From positions 310,001 through 374,000 of the forward strand of contig CALMXZ010000012.1 in NCBI GenBank assembly GCA_937873495.1: DNA of 64,000 bases. Direction: 5' to 3'. The notes under the pieces are model-generated. The model had not been told where the DNA came from and ran no database searches. It saw nothing but the letters and a program-made list of their open reading frames with translations. This DNA is from an uncultured Trueperaceae bacterium. Its GTDB lineage: Bacteria > Deinococcota > Deinococci > Deinococcales > Trueperaceae. This document shows positions 57,988-64,000 of this stretch, piece after piece. Numbering within the stretch: position 1 is the stretch's first letter; each line of letters begins with the position of its first letter. The position numbers and the translations under genes are program-made.

Positions 57988-58637
57988 CCGCTCCCGATGC
58001 GCCCCTTGGGCGGCCGGGAGACGGCCGGGCTGTCGGGGTCGTAGTAGCGCAGCGGCGCCTCGGCCCAGTGCCCGGAGTACGCCACGCCGACGCGCGGTGT
58101 GATCGCTATGCGCTGCGGCGCGGGTCCGGGGTGCAGCGTGATCGGGGGTGCGAGGAGCGAGCCGCCGTCGTGGCTGCGGTCGATGCCGAGGAAGCGCGTG
58201 AGCTTGCCCGGCCCGTTGGCGGCGCGCGCGTCGACGGCGCCAACGGCGCGCTGAGCCGATGTCGGGCCGCCGAGCGGTACCGGTTCGACCGCCCTGACGA
58301 GCACCGCGTGCGGCGTGCCTTCCGGTTGGCAGACGACGTTGAAGAGTTCGTGCATGCCGTACACGAGGTAGACGTACGCGGTGCCGGCGGGGCCGTAGAG
58401 CGTGCGGGTGCGCGGGGTGAGGCCCTTGTGGGCGTGGCAGGCCGCGTCGTCCTCGCCGACGTAAGCCTCGACCTCGACGACGCGGCCGACGCGCGGGTCT
58501 CCACCGGGTGGGCGCACGACCAGGTAGGCCCCGAGGAGGTCAGGCGCCACCTCGTCCGCCGAGCGGCGGTAGAACCGTTCCGGCAGCGGCGCGCCGAGCC
58601 AAGCGGTGGTGAGGGCCTCGTGGTCGTTCGGAACCAT
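57984..58637 (-). CDS. 3-methyladenine DNA glycosylase (AAG/Mpg family)
   Basis: A 217-residue base-excision enzyme that removes 3-methyladenine and other alkylated purines. Family signs are ERFYRRSADEVAPDLLGAYLVV, VVEVEAYVGEDDAACHAHKGLTPRTRTLYGPAGTAYVYLVYGMHELFNVV with the catalytic Glu, and NGPGKLTRFLGIDRSHDGG. An ATG start has TAGACT about 9 bases upstream. With the alkyltransferase-like protein 3.5 kb away, it makes a second alkylation-repair gene in the window. Confidence 0.93.
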   Translation of the reverse strand: MVPNDHEALTTAWLGAPLPERFYRRSADEVAPDLLGAYLVVRPPGGDPRVGRVVEVEAYVGEDDAACHAHKGLTPRTRTLYGPAGTAYVYLVYGMHELFNVVCQPEGTPHAVLVRAVEPVPLGGPTSAQRAVGAVDARAANGPGKLTRFLGIDRSHDGGSLLAPPITLHPGPAPQRIAITPRVGVAYSGHWAEAPLRYYDPDSPAVSRPPKGRIGSG

Positions 58638-58855
58638 AGGCTCGCCAGTCTACCGGTCGGGGCCGCCGCCCGGCGGCCGGCTACTCACCGTGCCATCCGT
58701 GGCGTCCGGAGCGCTCTAAGCCCCGTGGTAAGCTCGCCCGGACGCACGCCGACGGGTTAACGTTCCATGCCAGAGGCGAGAGGCGATCAGTTGCTTGGGT
58801 GGGCCGTTGGCGCCGTCGACGACGGTGAAGCGCTGGCTCACGGAAGAGGAAACGC

Positions 58856-60118
58856 ATGAGCTACCGCCACATCAAGGTCCCGGAAGGGGACCGCATCGTC
58901 CTGCAGGACGGTCAGCTGCAAGTGTCAGACCGGCCGATCGTCGCGTACATCGAGGGCGACGGTACCGGCCCGGACATCTGGCGCGCCTCTCAGCGAGTGC
59001 TGGACGCCGCCGTGGCGAAGGCCTACGGTGGCAAGCGCGCCATCGCCTGGATGGAAGTGTTCGCCGGCGACAAGGCCAACGAGGTCTACGGCGAGCAGGT
59101 GTGGCTGCCTGACGAGACGGTGGAAGCCATCCGCGAGTACCTGGTCGGCATCAAAGGGCCCCTCACCACTCCGATCGGCGGCGGCATCCGCAGCATCAAC
59201 GTCGCCATCCGCCAGCTCCTCGACCTCTACGCCTGCGTGCGGCCCGTCCAGTACTTCACGGGCGTCCCGAGCCCCGTGAAGCGCCCAGAAGACGTCGACA
59301 TGATCATCTTCCGTGAGAACACGGAAGACATCTACGCCGGCATCGAGTTCCGCGAAGGCACGGACGACGTGGCGCGTTTCCTCGCGCTCTTCGAGCGCGA
59401 GTTCCCCAAGGCCTACGGCAAGATCCGGTTCCCGGCCACCAGCGGCATCGGCGTCAAGCCCGTGTCACGCGAGGGCACGGAACGCCTCGTGCGCGCCGCC
59501 ATCGAGTACGCCATCGACAACGACAAGCCCACCGTGACGCTGGTGCACAAGGGCAACATCATGAAGTTCACCGAGGGCGCGTTCCGTGACTGGGGCTACG
59601 AGCTCGCCGACCGCGAGTTCGGGGCCAGGCTGCTCGACGGCGGGCCGTGGCGCACCTTCAAGAACCCGCGCACGGGTCGCGACATCGTCATCAACGACGT
59701 CATCGCCGACGCCATGCTGCAACAGGTCCTCACGCGCGCCAGCGAGTACAGCGTCATCGCCACCCTCAACCTCAACGGCGACTACCTGTCCGACGCTCTC
59801 GCCGCCCAGGTCGGCGGCATCGGCATCGCGCCGGGCGCGAACATCAACTACCTCACGGGCCACGCCGTCTTCGAGGCGACCCACGGCACGGCACCCAAGT
59901 ACGCGGGCCAGGACAAGGTGAACCCGTCCTCCGTGATCCTCTCCGGCGAGATGCTGCTACGCCACCTCGGCTGGACCGAGGCGGCCGACATGGTGATCCG
60001 CTCCGTGAGCGAGACGATCGGCCAGAGGCGCGTGACGTACGACTTCCACCGGCTCATGGACGGCGCCACGCTCCTGAAGTGCAGCGAGTTCGGTGACGCC
60101 CTGGTGGAGAACCTCTGA
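58856..60118 (+). CDS. icd: Isocitrate dehydrogenase (NADP type)
   Basis: A 420-residue TCA-cycle enzyme oxidising isocitrate to 2-oxoglutarate. Diagnostic pieces are [14 protein letters not shown], the substrate site [27 protein letters not shown] (Ser of the phosphorylation loop), [40 protein letters not shown] and [21 protein letters not shown]. Length and motifs match the E. coli-type NADP enzyme. A TAAGCT -10 lies about 120 bases upstream and GGAAGAGG precedes the ATG. Followed by a strong terminator. Confidence 0.95.
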   Translation: MSYRHIKVPEGDRIVLQDGQLQVSDRPIVAYIEGDGTGPDIWRASQRVLDAAVAKAYGGKRAIAWMEVFAGDKANEVYGEQVWLPDETVEAIREYLVGIKGPLTTPIGGGIRSINVAIRQLLDLYACVRPVQYFTGVPSPVKRPEDVDMIIFRENTEDIYAGIEFREGTDDVARFLALFEREFPKAYGKIRFPATSGIGVKPVSREGTERLVRAAIEYAIDNDKPTVTLVHKGNIMKFTEGAFRDWGYELADREFGARLLDGGPWRTFKNPRTGRDIVINDVIADAMLQQVLTRASEYSVIATLNLNGDYLSDALAAQVGGIGIAPGANINYLTGHAVFEATHGTAPKYAGQDKVNPSSVILSGEMLLRHLGWTEAADMVIRSVSETIGQRRVTYDFHRLMDGATLLKCSEFGDALVENL

Positions 60119-60154
60119 GGTCATAGGGACCTGAAGCTCCGACCGAGCGACCGG

Positions 60155-60195
60155 GCGGGCGGCGGGAGCGCTTCAGAAGCGCTCCCGCCGCCCGC
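60155..60195 (+). terminator. Terminator after icd
   Basis: A perfect 19-bp GC-rich stem with a 3-base CAG loop, starting 36 bases after the icd stop. No T-run on either strand, but the stem is the longest in the window and lies between convergent icd and the Nudix gene. Confidence 0.7.
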
Positions 60196-60229
60196 TTCGC
60201 GTTGGCTCGCCGAGCCCCGGCCGGCGCCG

Positions 60230-60689
60230 TCAGGTGGCCTGCAGCGCCCGTCCGTCCCAGCCGCCGTAAGCGTAGAAGCGCCCCGGCACGCGCTCGCGCA
60301 GGTAGGTCACGAGCGGGTCGCGTAGGGGCGGGATGGGGACGATCATGGCCACCTCCTCGACGGGGAAGAAGCGCGCCTCGACGATGAAGCCGTCCGGGTC
60401 GCGCGGGTTGAGGAGCCCCTGGTACTCGGCGAGGAAGGCGAACGACACGGCGCGATCGTTGCGCCGCCTGTCCTCGACGTGCACGGCGTAGGCCAGGCCC
60501 TTGACGCGCGTTATCTCGAGGCCCGTCTCCTCCCTGACCTCGCGCACGAGGGCGTCGAGCGTCGACTCGCCGCGCTCCACCACCCCGCCCGGGAGCGTGT
60601 AGCGGACCCGGCCGTGCCCTTGCCAGTCGTTGCCTACGAGCAGTACTCGACCAGACGGGTCGAGCAGGATGGCCGCGGCAACGACGAAC

Positions 60690-60703
<14 letters not shown>
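60230..60703 (-). CDS. Nudix hydrolase
   Basis: A 157-residue Nudix protein. The box is GGVVERGESTLDALVREVREETGLEIT, complete with REVREETGLE, preceded by the loop RVRYTLPGG. The C-terminal part ends in the AYGGWDGR segment. The GTG at 60703 was chosen (beginning ARREFVVAAA); an upstream GTG at 60739 would overlap prfA more. It overlaps the prfA stop and is probably read through from prfA. Converges on icd. Confidence 0.88.
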
Positions 60704-61811
<1,108 letters not shown>

Positions 61812-61818
61812 TGCCTAG

Positions 61819-61824
61819 AGTGTA
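61819..61824 (-). promoter_or_regulatory. -10 box of prfA
   Basis: TACACT, 7 bases before the ATG on the minus strand and inside an AGAGT-GT-ACTCT inverted repeat. The repeat could be a small operator or chance. Confidence 0.55.
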
Positions 61825-61871
61825 CTCTCCAGGCCTTCGCTGCCCGAGCGCGTGCGGGAAAAGCCATAGAT

Positions 61872-61924
61872 AGACCGGTCTGTCGCCCTGCTAAACCGGA
61901 GTCAGCGGGTGGTCAGACCGGTCT
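61872..61924. repeat. Two copies of the palindrome AGACCGGTCT
   Basis: The 10-base palindrome AGACCGGTCT occurs at 61872-61881 in the gap before prfA and again at 61915-61924 inside the end of the binding-protein gene; both are followed by GTG or GTC. A related AGACAGGCCGGTC occurs at 63133-63145 upstream of that gene. They may be recognition sites for a TetR/GntR-like regulator or chance in a GC-rich context. Confidence 0.4.
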
Positions 61925-63095
61925 GTGGGACCGCGACAAGCGCTAGGCCGCGCGGCTGGACCGCGCTCGTACGGCCGTCTTCCAGGTCGAGGCTGCCGGC
62001 GCCCGTGCAGGTCGGCGGGAGACCGACCAGGGCGTCCCTCACCGCCTGCCGCAACACGCCGGCGTCGCTGGTCGGGATCTGAAGCGCGAGGACCTGCTCG
62101 AAGGCCGAACGCAGGAGATCGAGCCCCGCCAGCACCGGCGCCGTGACGAGCGCGTTGCGCATGGCGCCGGGGACGGCTGACAGGCGCGCGGTGTCCGTGA
62201 GCGCTGCGGCGGTGCAAGGCCCTACGGCTTCGGAGTCGGCGAGCGTGAACGAGGCTGCGGCGCCCGCGGCCAGCGCGGCGGCGGGCGGGGCCGCCACGAG
62301 CATGTCGGCGACGCGCGCGCCGGCCGGCGGCTCGCCACCAGGGAAGAACGGCTGGCTCCGGCCGTACACGTCGCCCTCGTAGCCTCTATGCCGTAGGGCC
62401 GAGGCCGCGTTCTCCAGGTCGTCCGCGAAGCCCCAGACCACCACCGCGCCCGGCCTGGTGCTCGCCACCAGGAGCGCCTCGGGCCGCAGCTCGTTCTGGC
62501 CCGCGGCGTAGCGCTCGTCCGCGACGAGCCTGATGCCGACGATGGCGCCCAACGCGACGAGCTGGTCGTGAGCCGTGGCGGTGAGGGGCAGGTCGGGCGC
62601 GAGGAGGGCGAGCGACGAGCGCCCCTTGCGGTAGGCGTCGGCCACGATGGCCGCCAGAGCGTCCGTGTCGGAGGGCGCGAGCGAGAACGCCCAGTAGCTC
62701 GGTAGGCTCGCCGGCTCGAACGGCGTGGGCGCCAGCAGCGTGACCCCCGCCGCCTCGGCGGCCGCGGCCACCGCGCGGCTGGCCGCGGGGGTGGTGCAGC
62801 AGACGAGCGCCAGGGCGCCGTTCGCGATCTGCCCTTCGGCGAGCTCGACGGCTCGTCGCGGGTCGCCGCCGTCGTCCGCCACGAGGAGCCTGACGGGCAC
62901 CCCGAAGACGCCGCCGGCCCCGCGCACCTCAGCGGCCCAGGCGGTACCGACGAGTGTCTGGGCGGCACCCGGCCCGAGTGCGCGCGAGGCGATGAGGCCG
63001 ACGACGAGCTCGGAGGCCGCCGAGGCTGTGGGGAGGAGGAGGAACGGGGCGGCGAGCACCGCGATGAGCGAGGCGACGAGGCTGGATCTGCGCAA
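61902..63095 (-). CDS. Orphan Liv-type substrate-binding protein
   Basis: A 397-residue exported protein of the same Peripla_BP_6 (LivK/AmiC) family as the transporter receptor at 15 kb, but diverged. A signal peptide (SLVASLIAVLAAPFLLLPTASA) is followed by VVGLIASRALGPGAAQTLVGTAWAAEVRGAGGVFG, then NGALALVCCTTPAASRAVAAAAEAAGVTLLAPTP. No permease or ATPase adjoins it, so it may serve the distant transporter or act as a sensor. It contains several cysteines (CCTTP, CTAAAL, CTGAG) that are unusual for the family and could form disulfides. Position between prfA and tRNA-Arg. Confidence 0.82.
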   Translation of the reverse strand: MRRSSLVASLIAVLAAPFLLLPTASAASELVVGLIASRALGPGAAQTLVGTAWAAEVRGAGGVFGVPVRLLVADDGGDPRRAVELAEGQIANGALALVCCTTPAASRAVAAAAEAAGVTLLAPTPFEPASLPSYWAFSLAPSDTDALAAIVADAYRKGRSSLALLAPDLPLTATAHDQLVALGAIVGIRLVADERYAAGQNELRPEALLVASTRPGAVVVWGFADDLENAASALRHRGYEGDVYGRSQPFFPGGEPPAGARVADMLVAAPPAAALAAGAAASFTLADSEAVGPCTAAALTDTARLSAVPGAMRNALVTAPVLAGLDLLRSAFEQVLALQIPTSDAGVLRQAVRDALVGLPPTCTGAGSLDLEDGRTSAVQPRGLALVAVPQTGLTTR

Positions 63096-63217
63096 GATGC
63101 ACCTACCGGTTCGTGCCGTGCCCGGCGACCGTAGACAGGCCGGTCGCCCGCGCGGCGAGACCCCAACGACACCCCCACTGGCCGGACGGAGGGTGCTGGA
63201 GGTGGAGGGGAAGGTGG

Positions 63218-63291
63218 TGCGCCCGACAGGAGTCGAACCTGTGGCCTAGGGCTTAGGAGTCCCCCGCTCTATCCAACTGAGCTACGGGCGC
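63218..63291 (-). tRNA. tRNA-Arg (anticodon CCU)
   Basis: Cloverleaf GCGCCCG...CGGGCGC with anticodon loop CTCCTAA (CCT), D-arm TAGCTCAGTTGGATAGAGC, T-arm CAGGTTCGACTCCTG; CCA encoded. One weak pair closes the anticodon stem. Confidence 0.93.
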
Positions 63292-63298
63292 ACACGAA

Positions 63299-63336
63299 GG
63301 TCGCGCTCCCCGAACAGCTTCGTAAGGAGCGCGACC
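63299..63336 (-). terminator. Hairpin after the protease gene
   Basis: An 11-bp stem (GGTCGCGCTCC and complement) with a 16-base loop lies 36 bases after the protease stop on the minus strand and 7 bases from the tRNA-Arg 5' end, so it separates the two units. Confidence 0.55.
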
Positions 63337-63372
63337 GATGATACCAGGTGCCTGGTGTGCCAGGTAGGGGCT

Positions 63373-64000
63373 CTACCGGACGGAGAGCGTGTAGTTCGTG
63401 TTGCGGTCCTCGTAGTACTGGATGACGTCTATGTGCCACTCGCCCGGCGTTGGCAGCGCGATGGTGAAGGCACCGCCAGGCGCTTCGGTGATGTCGCGGT
63501 ACTCCCAGTCGCCGTCGTCGCCCCACGACTCGATGGGGGTGCCGAACTTGATGGCCAGGTCGAGATCGCCCTCAGAGTCGAGCAGGACCGTGAACTCCGG
63601 TGTGCCGGCGGGCACGACCACGCTGTAGGAGTGGAAGTTGATGTACTCGGGCACGCCGCCGATGGCGTACGACACCTTGTCGCCGAGGCTTAGCTCCTGC
63701 ACGTAGCAGAAGTCGCACGGTCCGACCCCGCTGCCGCTCGGGCCCGTCTGCTGGTTGTTGGTCTGCGTGTTCGACTGCGTGTTGCCCGGCTGCGCCACGG
63801 GCGCCCTGGAGCCGGCACGCGCGACGTCCGGCACGTTGGGCCCGATCAGGGCCCAGCCGAGGCTGATCGGCCTGACGTACGCCTGCTCCTCGATGTCGAG
63901 GTCGTCGTACTTGACCGTGCGCCCTGCCGTCGGGACGCCGATCAGGTAGCCATTCTCGTCGAACGCGCCGCCGCCCGAGTTGCCGTGGGAGATCTTGCCG
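63373..64000 (-). CDS. Secreted trypsin-like serine protease with PPC-type domain (5' end outside window)
   Basis: The frame runs off the right edge, so the N-terminus, His and Asp of the triad are missing. The visible part begins with the serine motif SHGNSGGGAFDENGYLIGVPT and continues with DIEEQAYVRPISLGWALIG, as in DegP/HtrA- or trypsin-like proteases. A Gln/Asn/Thr-rich linker follows, then GPCDFCYV and a beta domain of about 100 residues (GDLDLAIKFGTPIESWGDDGDWEYRDIT, then PTPGEWHIDVIQYYEDRNTNYTLSV), which resembles the bacterial pre-peptidase C-terminal domain of secreted proteases. A secreted or surface enzyme is likely. Confidence 0.8.
   Translation of the reverse strand, partial: GKISHGNSGGGAFDENGYLIGVPTAGRTVKYDDLDIEEQAYVRPISLGWALIGPNVPDVARAGSRAPVAQPGNTQSNTQTNNQQTGPSGSGVGPCDFCYVQELSLGDKVSYAIGGVPEYINFHSYSVVVPAGTPEFTVLLDSEGDLDLAIKFGTPIESWGDDGDWEYRDITEAPGGAFTIALPTPGEWHIDVIQYYEDRNTNYTLSVR

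Overview
The window is a very GC-rich, densely packed bacterial chromosome segment with no plasmid, phage or insertion-sequence genes. The gene set suggests the phylum Deinococcota, possibly a Trueperaceae/Truepera-like lineage. The clues are a bacillithiol-synthesis gene (bshC), several Nudix hydrolases, a short GSI-type glutamine synthetase, and many genes whose start codon lies 6-8 bases after a TANNNT -10 box, the leaderless arrangement known from Deinococcus. The placement is inferred from gene content and was not tested phylogenetically.

Layout. 0-6 kb: bshC, guaB, a thioesterase, a SagB-like oxidoreductase and a class-III aminotransferase preceded by a possible leader peptide. 6-10 kb: an unrecognised 625-residue protein, then an exported dockerin protein overlapped by a lipoprotein with an Ig-like and a cohesin-like domain. 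10-15 kb: a GH13 glycosidase, ruvC and glnA. 15-20.4 kb: a branched-chain amino acid ABC transporter (binding protein on one strand, LivGFHM on the other). 20.5-24.5 kb: ferredoxin/flavodoxin-NADP reductase, aspartokinase, a small unknown, a Nudix hydrolase and an SCP2 protein, the last two separated by a striking array of 20-bp hairpin repeats. 24.7-29 kb: two acyl-CoA dehydrogenases and both electron transfer flavoprotein subunits.

29-34 kb holds the most unusual cluster. A GNAT-C39 peptidase fusion overlaps etfA and converges on a RimK-like ATP-grasp ligase. The ligase's usual N-terminal RLAN domain is a separate gene, and both sit at the end of a gapA-pgk operon with overlapping junctions. 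34-45.6 kb: ileS with a T-box leader, rho, an M23 peptidase, an Rrf2-cysteine desulfurase pair with a clear operator, and tig-clpP-clpX, where trigger factor carries a histidine-rich tail.

45.6-49 kb: five tRNA genes (Leu, His, Arg, Gly, Pro) flank an accessory block of an MFS exporter, an SRPBCC-VOC fusion and an ArsR repressor with a symmetric operator. 49-64 kb: mainly housekeeping and repair genes (miaB, an alkyltransferase-like protein, 3-methyladenine glycosylase, icd, prfA), further Nudix hydrolases, a kinase-fold protein, an M20 peptidase, a CDF metal exporter, an orphan solute-binding protein, tRNA-Arg(CCU) and the 3' part of a secreted trypsin-like protease cut by the window edge.

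Functional links: acyl-CoA dehydrogenases pass electrons to ETF; LivGFHM and its binding protein import branched-chain amino acids; trigger factor and ClpXP form a folding/degradation unit; Rrf2 probably senses Fe-S status and controls sulfur mobilisation; gapA-pgk is central glycolysis coupled to a ligase module of unknown substrate.
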